NCBI RefSeq assembly: GCF_026151205.1
Contig: NC_087081.1
Span: 5,639,246-5,703,245, forward strand
Direction of reading: 5' to 3'
DNA from: Bolinopsis microptera
Lineage: Eukaryota > Ctenophora > Tentaculata > Lobata > Bolinopsidae
DNA: 64,000 nt
Below are positions 11,601 through 21,680 of the stretch, in pieces. Numbering within the stretch: position 1 is the first letter of the stretch; each line of letters begins with the position of its first letter. Both the position numbers and the translations under genes were made by a program. Under the pieces are notes generated by a model that was given only the letters and a program-made list of their open reading frames with translations, made no database searches and was not told where the DNA came from.

Positions 11601-12502
11601 TTGTGATCAATGTCGTGTGGTGTGTTAACGCAGGTGTTGTGGAGATCATTGTTGTTGTAAAGAATCTCGTCAAATTTCGCCCAGTCAGTGTTCTTGACTA
11701 GGCGTATTTGTCTTGGTTCTTTTTTGGGACCAGAAGTAATGTCGAACATGATATATCTGTGATCGGAGTTTGAGTAAAGATCACTAACGTGCCAGTTACT
11801 GATCAGTTCAGCCCCCAGTTGGTTGGTAATAGTGAGGTCAATGATGGAATTATGACCTCGTGAGTTGAGGAATGTTGGAGTTGAACCTTTGTTGGAACAG
11901 GAGAGCCCTAGCGACGAGAGGAAATCAAGTAGTTCCTCTCCTCTTCTATTGCACAACCTGTTACCCCAAAGAGTGTGTTGGGAGTTGGTGTCGGAGCCTA
12001 TTATGAGTGGTATTTTGTTGTCTATAGCGTATTTGGCTAGAGGTGTGGTTTCGTGGGATGGAGCTGGTCCATTAATATCCATGTACGAAGCTGCCAGAAT
12101 TACTTCTGTCGAGCTAAGTTGAATCTTAATAGCAACTTGATCTGGGGTTGTAAATTGCGATAGTTCCCAACTTTTTTCAGCTAGGTTTTTGTGTATTACT
12201 ATGGCGGCACGGGGCCTAATGTCCCCAACTTTGTAATAATACTCGGTTAGTTCTTTGCTTATTGGTGGAATTAGGTGTTTGTTATTAGTGTATGGTTCAG
12301 TCGCTAGTACAATAGGATTTTTCCTGCCATGAGTGTTCACCAGCAGGGTTTTCCAAGCGTTGTACTTGCGTTTAAGGTTGATTTGAGTAACAGAGTAATA
12401 TTCATGATGAGTTTTACCTGTTTTTTTGGTATTGGGGACGTGGCGTGCAGCACCTGCAGTTACCCTCACCGGTCGGGTACTAGGACCTTTTGGATTGGGC
12501 AC
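8693..12502 (-). CDS. LINE ORF2: endonuclease, reverse transcriptase, RNase H
   Basis: Open for 1,269 codons. Apurinic-type endonuclease N-terminal (IGSDTNSQHTLWG and SNSDHRYI in about residues 165-255); RT with LGVFLDIEGAFDNVS, GCPQGGILSP and catalytic FADD (YLQAFADDLLS); RNase H with CYTDGSL, YQTELTAI, WSDSLSS and the His of WIAAHIG; a C-terminal Cys/His cluster CPMCGDGEETVSHFLGQC. The frame has no ATG near its start (codon 1 here is GTG, and the first Met is well inside the endonuclease), and it overlaps ORF1 by about 23 bases in another frame, so it is probably reached by frameshifting or reinitiation. Together the domains nick target DNA and copy the RNA onto it. Confidence 0.93.
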   Translation of the reverse strand: MPNPKGPSTRPVRVTAGAARHVPNTKKTGKTHHEYYSVTQINLKRKYNAWKTLLVNTHGRKNPIVLATEPYTNNKHLIPPISKELTEYYYKVGDIRPRAAIVIHKNLAEKSWELSQFTTPDQVAIKIQLSSTEVILAASYMDINGPAPSHETTPLAKYAIDNKIPLIIGSDTNSQHTLWGNRLCNRRGEELLDFLSSLGLSCSNKGSTPTFLNSRGHNSIIDLTITNQLGAELISNWHVSDLYSNSDHRYIMFDITSGPKKEPRQIRLVKNTDWAKFDEILYNNNDLHNTCVNTPHDIDHKVNTINTALRAAFEEACPITYISSAVRKPPWLTREVEEAQRGIRRKLITARRIKTDASWLALRESNKQYNKILSNSQRNAWRKFCADTESVKESGRMNKILKTCTDTNNKLEAVYKPNGELTKNAEETLEVMTQTHFKESVTDPPVPPLCPLPISTDLLDKIYSPERIEKALLSFDPLKAAGPDTLKPIIFQKAWAHIKDITKNIMTKNHETQHIPTLWRDSLGIFLPKPGKTDYNKAKSFRTITLSPVMLKLQEKVILWHMQHDLNIANDINKRQFGFKKGCSTEAALHKVTHTIERRIAKKGYVLGVFLDIEGAFDNVSFKAISEAVKATKVDLATAQWIINMVTNRFITLNHKDKSRRVRIRRGCPQGGILSPFLWNLVVDDLLSFTAKDIPGYLQAFADDLLSLAEGDDLDIIWDRTCKTIKTIENWCRTKELSISALKTQIVMFTWNSKWTLRPITVGNNIIGLSKSAKFLGVTLDSKLNFNEHIINTTKKATASLMQCRRAVGPTWGMSPKTCKWMYTAVIRPILSYCCSIWIRATQTDYNAKKLKRVQALALRMMSGAMPSTPFIALNHLTDTSDIILFLQGEAAKGAARLQAYGSLTLETIAFRKGTIKNHTTINKQFMADLIIPPRATRDLTTPTMMLGRHFTVTTPGADTTEYRNSLQNTIDNITSETITCYTDGSLTDSGCGAGYIITTDNNNTTLEERSFKLPDYCTVYQTELTAIIEACKYLSTYTNTHIIIWSDSLSSIQALSALSTRSRTTRDCYDSLNSLGSNNTLDIRWIAAHIGLWGNEKADELAKLGTISESTLKCPIPQSYIKRQIDNKVNRLNQETWSTDGPRHTKLTLGHKHAKIIKNLNTTLSNNRQDYRTAVHLITGHCGLNKHLHTICKSNTSACPMCGDGEETVSHFLGQCPAIAQIRGQYFQDYYLSVNDIFDNQHITTIVNFTNRTKRLIVPEELDQTGVT

Positions 12503-12908
12503 TGTGTCGGGGGGCTGGTCGAAGTCGAATAGCAGCAGCCAGCGTCTCCGGGAGAAAACTGTGTTTCTCTAAGAATGTCTCACCCGAAGGTGAGACATCC
12601 ACCCAGATCCGCTGCCCCTGTTTAAACTCCGTCGACGGGCCCCCACCTTCATGTAGCTGCACAGCCACTGCCTCCCAGATGTTGGTGATCTGTATCCTAT
12701 TCCACGGTGGGGTAGGATTGAGAGATAATGAGTTGTTGTGTATCAGGGAGATAATGTGCGCGTTCCCGCGCAATGTTGTTGAAATAGGTCCTTTAATCAC
12801 AATAATGTCTGATGTTAAGCGTAAATCAGGAAACCTGATCCGCTCTGCGAAAATCAATGTCCCATCTGCGTTAGGCAGTTGATACATCTCATTACCGCTA
12901 TCAGTCAT
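12480..12908 (-). CDS. LINE ORF1 (probable, 142 codons from first ATG)
   Basis: The frame is open from 13571, but the only ATG is at 12908, just downstream of the three tandem 162-bp units; from there it gives about 142 residues starting MTDSGNEMYQLP. No zinc knuckle, RRM or coiled coil is evident, unlike most ORF1 proteins, and the C-terminus is rich in Arg/Ser. Its end overlaps the start of ORF2. ORF1 products normally bind the element's RNA; that role is assumed from position only. If a non-ATG start at 13571 were used, the tandem units would be translated. Confidence 0.6.
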   Translation of the reverse strand: MTDSGNEMYQLPNADGTLIFAERIRFPDLRLTSDIIVIKGPISTTLRGNAHIISLIHNNSLSLNPTPPWNRIQITNIWEAVAVQLHEGGGPSTEFKQGQRIWVDVSPSGETFLEKHSFLPETLAAAIRLRPAPRHSAQSKRS

Positions 12909-12950
12909 GATTGTTTTGTAAATCCGGAGTTGTAGTATAGGGGTAATAGT

Positions 12951-13430
12951 GGTGGATTCCTTGGTGGTTGCTGAACGAGCACAGCCCCGATTGAAACCAG
13001 CACCCTCGCAGCAAGGCTGTGAAGCCTGTGCAAGTGTGCCAATCCCACACGAGGCCGGCTCGGTCCCGCCTCCTCCACTGGTAATCCGGTGTTGTAGTGT
13101 AGGTGTAATAGTGGTGGATTCCTTGGTGGTTGCTGAACGAGCACAGCCCCGATAGGAACCAGCACCATCGCAGCAAGGCTGTGAAGCCTGCGCAAATGTG
13201 CCAATCCCACACGAGGCCAGCTCAGTCCTGCCTCCTCCACTGGTAATCCGGTGTTGTAGTGTAGGTGTAGTAGTGGTGGATTCCTTGGTGGTTGCTGAAC
13301 GAGCACAGCCCCGATAGGAACCAGCACCATCGCAGCAAGGCTGTGAAGCCTGCGCAAGTGTGCCAACCCCACACGAGGCCAGCTCAGTCCTGCCTCCTCC
13401 ACTGGTAATCCGGTGTTGTAGTCCAAGTGT
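12951..13430 (-). repeat. Three tandem 162-bp units upstream of LINE ORF1
   Basis: The phrase GGTGGATTCCTTGGTGGTTG recurs at 12951, 13113 and 13275, i.e. every 162 bases; copies differ at few sites. Because no ATG lies in them in the ORF1 frame they are most simply 5'-UTR units, comparable in position to promoter monomers of some mammalian L1s (inference). Confidence 0.85.
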
Positions 13431-13571
13431 ATTAGTGAGAGTTTTAACACTTTCTGCGTATCGTAGAAAGATGTTTGTTTTACTACCGCGACAGTAATGA
13501 TATGCCGCTAATAAGGTAAGGGTAAAACGGGTGCTAATGATCGGTATTAAGGGCCCGACCTTGAAGTACAC

Positions 13572-14277
13572 ACCCTGAACTTCTAAAACCCTATATGCTC
13601 AGGTGTGAGTGAAGGCTGTGAGAGCTCCAAAAGAAAAAGGGATCAAATGAGGTAAAGGAAGACGGTTGGCACGTGCGACCTACGTTCAGTTTTGCTCAGC
13701 TGAACAGTACAGCTTAGTCTCGGCTGGACTTGTGATACCGATTAAGCCCCCTTACCACGGCAAGGTCATTTGCTTTGGATAAAGCACCATTACCAATCAC
13801 TATAGGTGAGAGAAACAGGATAGGATTGGGTCCTGGGCAGTAACTCCAGAGCAAATGGGCAGAGTCATAAGTGGTGCTCTAGTGCTCAGGATTGACTCTG
13901 CCGCTGTACTTTAAATCAATAAGTACCTACACGTGTGACAGACGCCCCAGCCGACAAGCCCCCCGATGCGATGCATGCGAGCCCAGAACAGAGTGCCTAC
14001 ACCCAGTAGCACGCCATGCTAAGACAACGCCGCCAGCTATCGACCCGGATGCTATCCCCACGAGCTACCTAGCGACTTTCGTCGCTTGGGTGCTCAATGT
14101 GGACTGCCTCCGTTACGACCACCAGCTTCGCCACTCAGCCCAGCGGTCCCCTGGCTTCAGCCATCCACCCCAGTCTCAGCACACACCACACTAGGAACCA
14201 CCAACCAGCACATCCAGACCCACATGCCAGGCCTCATCGAAGCTACCTGGTCTTTTGCCCGGAACCAGACAAAAGGG
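13572..14277 (-). other. 5' leader of the LINE
   Basis: GC-rich relative to the window and without a long minus-strand frame; it begins exactly at the 3' copy of the 15-base duplication. Expected to contain the internal promoter (known for the class, not shown here). Confidence 0.6.
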
Positions 14278-14292
14278 GCAAGAGTGGTATAG
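14278..14292 (+). repeat. LINE target-site duplication (right copy)
   Basis: Second copy of GCAAGAGTGGTATAG; the copia reading frame resumes through it. Confidence 0.93.
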
Positions 14293-15419
14293 TGTGGCAG
14301 TTGCGTAAACCGATGTATGGCCTAGGCGACAGTCCTAGGAATTGGTACTGCACATTACGAGATCATCTGCTACAAAACGGATGTGTGGTTTCTAAGTTAG
14401 ATAAAACACTTTTCTGTTGTTACGAGAATAATAAACTGGTTGGATTACTCGTTACACATGTAGATGATGTGTTATATGCGGGGACTACTCGTTTCAAAGA
14501 ATGTGCTATCAAAACCACATTTGAGAGATTCAAGATCTCTAGTTATTATAGAGACACTTTCAAGTACCTTGGTTTAAATATAGAGCAGGATCCGGAGAAT
14601 CATGCTATTACTATGGACCAACGGGAGTACTCAAAGCTGGTTAAACCAGTTGTCATAGAACCATCGAGACGGAAGAACCCTGAGGATGGTTTAACAGAGA
14701 GTGAGAAGACGCGTTATCAAAGTGCTTTAGGAAAGCTGCTGTGGCTAGCTGGGAGAACTAGACCAGATTTATCATTTGACACCATGGAATTGTCTACAAG
14801 GTGTAAAACTCCGAAGATTAAAGACTTACAACAACTGAATAAAGTGATAAAGAAAGTACATGACTACCCTTCTAAGATACATTTTAAACCCCTTAATCTT
14901 AAAAGTGAGGATTTGAGATTAACTTTCTTTTCAGACGCGTCACTTGGAAATCTGCCTAACAGCGGCTCATCTAGAGGTTATGTTATATTGCTTGGAAACC
15001 AGGCAGGAACTGTGAACTTGTTAAACTGGTCAGCGAAAAAGATAAAAAGGGTCGCTCATTCGGCCTTCGCAGCTGAGACCTTGGCGTGCACAGATGCAAT
15101 AGCCGATGCTGTATACTGTAGACAGCTGTTCAGCGAGATCTTGTATAAAGATCCACGTAGTGAAGTTATTGAGATTCATGGTTACGTAGATAACATGCAA
15201 CTTTTTGAACAGATCTCAAGTACGAAACAAAGCATAGACAAGAAGATCAGATTGGACATAGCAGAGATACAAGAGTCAGTTCAGACGGAAATTAATAACA
15301 TACGGTGGATTCCTACGGATCACATGCTCGCGGATTGTCTCACAAAGAGAGGTGCAGACTTCAGCAAGCTCGCCCAAGTCATAGATCAAGGATACTGTGA
15401 ATATGTCAAGAGAGAGTAG
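14293..15419 (+). CDS. Copia gag-pol, 3' part (rest of RT and RNase H)
   Basis: Continues the frame interrupted at 8458. RT motifs: LRKPMYGLGDSPRNWY, then the catalytic pair in THVDDVLYAG at 14460-14480. RNase H follows with FFSDASLG (first Asp at about 14934), SAFAAET and GYVDNMQ, and the typical copia end TDHMLADCLTKRG. Stop at 15417-15419. A longer open frame can be drawn leftward to 14097, but that part is LINE 5' leader and not copia. The protein as it stands lacks its front half and is not expected to be made from the element promoter. Confidence 0.9.
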
Positions 15420-17236
15420 AACTGTTTTGGACTTTATGTTGTGGAAAAGAGAAGGAATATTTTTGCTCAAATTATTTGTTGTTTGAAATGTCAATTTGGT
15501 TAAACAATAACTTTTTAACGTCATTTGTAATAAACTTTTAACTTTAAATGTGTGTGTATATATTAGTATTGTTAGAATTACCAACTTTGTAACGAGTCAT
15601 TTTTACATTTTTAACCTTTCAGAGACTTTTAACATGCACGAGGTGTTTGTATTTAACAATCTTTTAAACATTTGTAACTCTTTACACGTATATTAATTTT
15701 GTGTTTTTATGTTCTAGAGAAGTTTCTCGAACAGAAGTTTTGGGAAGGATATTTTGACAATTTTTTGTCGTTAGTTCATATCTTTTACTGAGAATGTAGT
15801 AAGTTGGGAATGTTTGATGAAAAGTTAGTGAATCCCATTTTTAGGAACCAGTCTATCCTTTCTTTTCTTTTCTCTTAGTCTGGTAACTGAACTTTGGTTG
15901 TATTTGCTAAATTTTCAACAATTTTGGGAGAAAGATAGATTAGTTAGCGAATTTAGACGTGTGTACCAGCTTTAGCGCTCCTTTTCTTTGTGGTGTAGCG
16001 CACGGTCACATTTGTCAGTTGATTTGCTAAATTTTCTATTACATGGTGTAGAGATAATAAGGATTAATAGATACAATTTAAAGTACATTTTGTACGTGAC
16101 ATGTGTAATAAAATTACCGCTAACAGAATATTTCAGATTCCTACTTCTAAAAATCTAACATTTCAGTTTCAAACTTACTTTTCAGAAAGACGATCCTTTC
16201 TTCTCAAAGACATGAAAGTGTTTACCTGATATTACTTTATTAACTTGCATCTTCTGTAGGAAGTGTTAACAGGGGATGTTTGGTATTTTCTGTTGGGATG
16301 AGCTAGGAGCAGATTGCTCAGCGTGAGTTTGTTTTATAAGAATGCTGTCGTTTCGATCAACATGCTATTACATGTTCTTCACTGATCCCGAGCCTTTAGG
16401 GACTCAGTTTGGACCTGTTTTTAAACGACAGAATTCATGTATTTTACGTTTTAGAACTGTTTAGTACAGTGGTGTGTGTCAATGATTTGTTAGTGACTCA
16501 TTATTGACTCTCTAGAGGTTGTGTTTAAAGCTTGAATAGCTCCTAATATTTAGTTTTAGTACGCAGTTTTTCTGTCATTACGATAACTCGATACAGAAAT
16601 CTCTAAAGATCACACTTGATTACAGTGTTGGACGGGTATTTTTTTTGTGCACCTGTCAGTCTTAGAACGATGTTTCAATTCCGTTCATAGAAAAGAGATT
16701 TTCGTATTAAGAACTTTGATAGTTATTAGCTAATAGTTAGACTGTATTAATTCTATCGGACGTTTTGTACAAGTATTATATCTCTCAGATCTCACGCTCA
16801 GCGTGGAAGGCAGTCATTTTAGCCACTAGCCTGTTTTACAGCGGATGTTTTTCCCGAGTTAACAGAGATTTAATCCACTTGTACCACGTGACTCGCCGAA
16901 TATGGAATAATCGTTAACTGCTTTTAGTTATGTGCTTTTATGACAGTGGATCGAGACACGTATTAGATTTACCTTTGTTTGAGCCGCGCATTTGTAGCTC
17001 AAACTCATAGAAAGTATCTTTTTTGTTTAGCGCGCACGACACGTTTTTGTGTTGCGTGTGGGGATTAGAATATTCTTAACTCTACGGTTTTTGCTAGAGT
17101 TTATTTCCTAATTTTAACTCGGATAGTCGGATATCTATTTTTAACAAAGAAAGTATAGGGAGTTAAGTCTTTAAGATTGTAAAAGTCATGAGTTAAATTA
17201 TTAGTAAGTACTTTTTCTTTTTTAAAGTAGGGTGAA
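15420..17236 (+). other. Long non-coding stretch between copia pol and 3' LTR
   Basis: 1.8 kb without a frame worth reporting on either strand. It ends in a purine-rich run (AAAGTAGGGTGAA) just before the LTR that can serve as polypurine tract. Far longer than the short gap seen in most copia elements. Confidence 0.7.
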
Positions 17237-18073
17237 TGTTAGAATCTTAATTCTATTTGTAGCTTGTTTTTGTACTTCATATTACTAACCTTGTATCTCA
17301 CTTTAGCAAAGGTTTAGTTCCAGTGATTGTATATACAGTGTTGGGGTAAAGGGACTCCAGAAGGCAGACAAGGCTCGACTCCAGACTCTAGTTGAAGTAA
17401 CAGAAGAGAGAGGAGTGTCCAGTGTTTAGTTGACTCCAGACTCTAGCGAAGCAGAAGGGAGAGGAGTGACGTTGTCGACTCCAGACTCTAGCGTAGCAGA
17501 AGGGAGAGGAGTGACGTTGTTTTAGTGATCCCACAGATTCCAGTCGACAGATACTATCTGTGTTCTGTGACGTGGAAAGAGTGGTAAGTAGTTTATAGTT
17601 ATAGTTTAGTAGTTTAGTCTAGGAGTTCCCGCTTCCTCTTTCACTTTCATTTATAGTTTCACGTGGATTACCTTTCACTTTACTCACGGTAGTTTTCCCC
17701 CAGGGTTTTGTTTTTTATTATAGTTATCAGTTCCAGTTTAGTTGAAGTCCTCATCATTCAGAAGTACCTCATATAGTAAGAAGAACATCATCATCAGGAG
17801 TAGTAGTTTTAATTTAATAGTAGTTTAATCTAATAGTAAAAAGACATTATTTAATTTAGTTTTGAATTGTGTATTAGTTAGAGCAGTGTGAGTAACTGAG
17901 TCACACCAATCACCATTTAATCACTCATTCACTATTTGAGGGTGAGTACATAGAGTAACAAGGTTACATTTGAAACACCATTTATTTGTATAACCTCTTT
18001 ATTCATATAATTTGTATTTATAATAATTGAGTATTATTTGTTATTTAATTAACCCAAGAACAGGGTTCCAACA
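17237..18073 (+). repeat. 3' LTR of the copia element
   Basis: 837 bases, TG...CA ends, followed by GTAAC. Represents the LTR without the SINE-like insert; differs from the 5' LTR at about three positions by eye. Confidence 0.93.
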
Positions 18074-18127
18074 GTAACCACCTCATCAATCAGACGGGTT
18101 ACCCGCCTCTGGACGCTCTCCAATAAA

Positions 18128-18561
18128 ACAAGCTGTATTCAAGGATTTTACAACTTCTTTGCAAACAAAGAATAAGTCACATTTGTTATAATGAGATGCT
18201 CCTTGGCAGCTGGATGGAATTCTAAAAAGTCCCAATTTTTAACAAACTCAAACTCAAGACTGATATACCACTTTTTAAAAACTTCTCTCCAAGGGTCTGA
18301 TTCATTAGCGGGGGCTAGAATGTTCAGTAAAACTGTTTGACAGCCATAGCTGTCCTAGCAAAATCCAAAGCAAAATCAACCAGCTTTCTCCCTATACCTC
18401 GTCTTCGAGACTGAGGGCTAACTACCAGCATGGAGAGATCTTTTTCAGCTTCACTTATCCTTACCAACACTAATCAGCCAACAATATTTCCTGAATTCAC
18501 AGCAACAAACAATTCTTTTTTAGCACAATATAGGTCAAACTCTTTGTCAGTTAATCGTTTA
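18128..18561 (-). pseudogene. Degenerate second copy of the GNAT gene
   Basis: Aligns with the intact gene from its stop codon back to about residue 45 (up to AACTCTTTGTCAGTTAATCG at 18538-18558), then diverges abruptly. It has a 3-base insertion near 18186 and a 2-base insertion near 18348 that breaks the frame, and lacks the N-terminal quarter. With the intact copy at 2639-3172 it flanks the copia element. Confidence 0.85.
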
Positions 18562-18569
18562 ACGGGTGA

Positions 18570-18945
18570 TACTCGTAAAATATCTGTTCCATATATTGGA
18601 CGGCGCGCGATCAATGCGTGGGCGCGATTTGCGATTGCCGCAGTTAGTAACAGTTTGTGGCAGTTAGCGCCAGTTTGTAGCAGTTAGTAGCAGTTTGTGT
18701 TGATTCACGATGTCAATCCTTTGCATCTCGCCGATCTGCATACGGTGGTTGCGAGAAGCATTATTGTATGCGCGCGCGGCCCAGTAGTGCATCGCGCTAC
18801 AACAGTTTATGGTACTTTCTTTGCACTTTGCTCCTCCTGTGCGTGGGGGTCACAACGTGATACAAGTTTCACTGTAGTCAATAGTAGAGTTTCTTCGATA
18901 CAGGGGAGCCGCGCACTCGTGCGCGGCGGGTCATAAAACGTTTGA
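18570..18945. repeat. GC-rich dispersed repeat with palindrome
   Basis: Contains degenerate decamers of the CAGTTAGTAG/CAGTTTGTGG type (18643-18700), a block shared with 50085-50185 (CATCTCGCCGATCT ... GCATCGCGCTACAA) and a palindromic end GCCGCGCACTCGTGCGCGGC at 18907-18926, which recurs inverted at about 43152-43172. Apparent reading frames here are repeat artefacts. Confidence 0.6.
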
Positions 18946-20040
18946 CAACACCCGTTAAAGTTTTTTACGCATTTATAATTTATAATGTAAATTAATAAAT
19001 ACAAAGTATTTTCCTTTTCACAATTCACGTTTAATGTCAAAATCCATCGTCCATTGTTAATGGACTAGCCCAGTGCGCGCTACTTCGTAGCACTTGCTTC
19101 GGGCCATTTCTGATTTCGAGAAAAAATAATCGCGGCGCGTGCTACTTTAAATTTAGACAATTAAATTTGGAGGACTTCGCCGTTTCGACGCGCCGCGCAA
19201 ACTAGCATTCTTGCTTCGCATAGTAACGATCTGGAAGGGTTGTCATCGCGTCAATCAAAGTAACATCCGCCAACAAAATCTACCATTTGAATCAAATTGC
19301 ATATGTGTGGCTGGCTGTGAATTGAACTTAGTAAAACAAAATTTGAAGTTAAACAAAATTTAAATGGTATTGCCATACTTCAATAGTAATAAATTATAAT
19401 ATCATAATAAAAATAATTAAACTTAAACATCCGATGTAATAAAATCATAAGTATTGGATATTCTAACGAAATGCAAAATACGCTTTTAATATATACTTTT
19501 ATATATATAGTGAACTACTCAAAAATTCGTCTCAATCACAAATTTTTATCAGCGCAATTCAAAATTTAAATAAAAATTCTAAAGCAGAAGTGAATGTTAA
19601 TCAAAAAATATTTCCTCAACTGACTTGTTTTCTAAATGTTTTAATTTCATAAATAAATAGTCCATAATGTCTTGAATTTCACTATTTCATAAACTTGAAC
19701 AGCTCGTGTAGCATGAAATAAAAATAAAATCTTATCACGAGAAAATTATTAAATCTTATTGAAATATGAATTCAAAATTTAAACTTTCCTTCACAAAATT
19801 CACAAGCTGAATCAATTTATTATGCGTTCTAAAAGTTAATTTGTATAGTTTGACTGTTCAAATTCAATTCAATGTATGTACATTAAAATTGAACCTTGTG
19901 CAAAATGAAATATAAATTGATATTGCTCAATATAAAGTATGCTTAATATAATACAACATTTTCCCGGATTCAAGGTTGAAAAATTGTTAGATTTTTCGGG
20001 AATATGCAAGAATTTCAGGCAGTGTATTTAACTACCTCAA
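18946..20040. other. AT-rich DNA without a recognisable gene
   Basis: Mostly strongly AT-rich; the first 250 bases are GC-rich with several GCGC motifs, probably repeat remnant. No coding or RNA gene seen. Confidence 0.5.
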
Positions 20041-20120
20041 AGTGTGAATAATACAAATCGTGCAGTGATTAGGTTTTATTTGAACTATTTAGAATCGGTG
20101 TTACAGCAGGTATATAATGT

Positions 20121-20213
20121 TACTACTGCTGCTCACTGCTGCTCACTGCTGAAAACTGCTGAAAACTGCTGCTCACTGCTGCTCACTGCTGCTCACTGCT
20201 GCTACCTGCTGCT
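20121..20213 (+). repeat. CTGCTGCTCA decamer array
   Basis: About nine decamers of the type ACTGCTGCTC, two of them altered to ACTGCTGAAA. Same repeat as in the foldback elements at 43229, 48206 and 62490, here without the inverted partner. Confidence 0.8.
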
Positions 20214-20259
20214 ATGGGCGAAATTGAAATTTAATTAGCTGAACCATGCCTAACCCTGG

Positions 20260-20679
20260 AGTTCCACGGCTCAGTTTTGCAACCAGATTTGCTCACATTT
20301 TTTCTCACATTTTTGCGACCGGGAATGAAATTCAAAAATATTTCCCCGCACGGAGAAAAATTTTTGATATGACCCAAAACTCCGTGAAAGCAGTTCTAAC
20401 CTGGGCGCTCGCGTGGGAAACTTCATTATAATGCGCCTACGTGCGCGCGCAAATCTGCATGCAAATACCAACCGTGGGAAAGTACATTGTAAACAAAACT
20501 GCCTTCGCAGAGTTTTGCCTTTCAAAACTCTTTTCACGGAGTCTTGTCAATGAAACAAGAAATTTAATTTTAGCACATTTTACAGAATAAAAAGATGTAA
20601 AACAATTCATAAAATATAATGCCCATTTGGTGTATGGTGTCTTGTGTCAAATCTGGTCGCAAAACTGAGCCGTGGAACT
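20260..20679. mobile_element. 420-bp MITE with about 32-base inverted termini
   Basis: Left end AGTTCCACGGCTCAGTTTTG and right end its reverse complement (20648-20679), with one or two mismatches over some 32 bases. A piece of the interior (20549-20640) recurs inverted at about 59620-59712. No clear target duplication. Confidence 0.8.
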
Positions 20680-21680
20680 GGGCTGTTACTCGAGATAATA
20701 TTCTTTTCTGTGTTTCACTGTGTCTGCCAACAAAATTGTAGTGTAGGTCAGAAAAGGAGGCTCTATCCTAGGACACCATCATATTTTGGATTGGCACCCA
20801 GGAGAAAGCTGCCTTATTCTTTGTATTTTGTCTCAAGTATTATGTATAATTAGTAATTAGAGCATCTTTTTCCACTCTGTTTATTTCACTGTCCCTACTT
20901 GTATGTTGCCCAGATAGTTTGGTGACTATTGGATTTTCATAAATAACTCTTATCATAGTAACTGTTCTGCAGTAAACTTTTTCAATCATTTTTTATTGTA
21001 TATGGAAGTATTCAGATTGTTTCTTTATACATATATCTTTATGTATATTATATTTGGAGTTCTATAGAATTTTATAGAAATTTTAATATTTTTCTTTCAT
21101 TTGTTTTGTTAGAAAACCTGCTAACCTTTCTTAGATATCTTTTTGTGAGGTGTATATGCCTTATATAGTCAGGATTTAAATTGCAGTTATTAACTTCTGT
21201 TTTCTTAATAGTTTCACTCCCGTCCAAGGCGAGATGCACAATCTCTACTGTCATTTAGTTATCATTTACAGCTGAGCATGAGCATAAGGGTTAAATTGAA
21301 ATTATTTAACCTTTTGGTGCTGTATAAAAATAACATTAATTTATTATTTTTATTATTATTACCTTAAGTCAAATCTGCTACTTTTTAGGAATAAAGATAC
21401 ATGTGAAGTGTAAGGATTTTAATCTAAAGTTGTAAGGATTTTTTAAGGTTTGGTTAGGTTTACGCCTTAATCTTATTTCCTGTTTGAATTTATTTCTGTT
21501 CACAATTTAGTATTTACACATTATCAATAATTGTCGCTAATGAGGCTGTTGGTCGAGACTCTCAAATTGTACCTCAGTACTTATACATATATAATCTAAA
21601 GCGTCAACTCACTTTAGGTTAGGTACAGTTTTTTATCCATGTCAATGCTATCAAAACAACCATGAATTGATCTCTAAGAG
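20680..21680. other. AT-rich region upstream of the zinc-finger gene
   Basis: No gene seen. It precedes the start codon at 21681 and should contain that gene's promoter and 5' UTR, but no motif can be assigned. Confidence 0.4.

Larger units (their letters stand above)
8459..14277 (-). mobile_element. Full-length non-LTR retrotransposon (I/R1/LOA-type with RNase H)
   Basis: 5,819 bases on the minus strand, bounded by a 15-base duplication. The 3' end is a tail of A residues (T run at 8459-8479). ORF2 carries endonuclease, RT, RNase H and a C-terminal zinc site, the layout of the I, R1, LOA and Tad clades. A GC-rich 5' region (13430-14277) precedes three 162-bp tandem units and ORF1. Nothing is obviously truncated, so this may be a recently active copy. 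A 5'-truncated relative lies at 48829-49183. Confidence 0.93.
3701..18073 (+). mobile_element. Ty1/copia LTR retrotransposon, interrupted by a LINE
   Basis: Both LTRs begin TGTT and end AACA, flanked by GTAAC duplications. One gag-pol frame (4834 to 8458, resuming at 14293) carries zinc knuckle, protease, integrase, reverse transcriptase and RNase H in copia order (integrase before RT). The RT region is cut by a 5,819-bp minus-strand LINE at 8459-14277 that duplicated 15 bases. After removing the 169-bp insert and its 15-bp duplication from the 5' LTR, the LTRs align over 837 bases with about three substitutions by eye, so the insertion is young. The LINE insertion disables it as an autonomous element. 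Confidence 0.95.

Noticed and set aside
12905-13450. Pro/Leu-rich 181-codon minus-strand frame and similar
   Set aside because: Alternative frame of the LINE 162-bp units.
14097-14292. N-terminal extension of the second copia frame
   Set aside because: This part is LINE 5' leader; the copia sequence resumes only at the duplicated target site.
18430-18936. Two plus-strand frames of about 80 codons
   Set aside because: The first is antisense to the GNAT pseudogene; the second lies in a GC-rich dispersed repeat.
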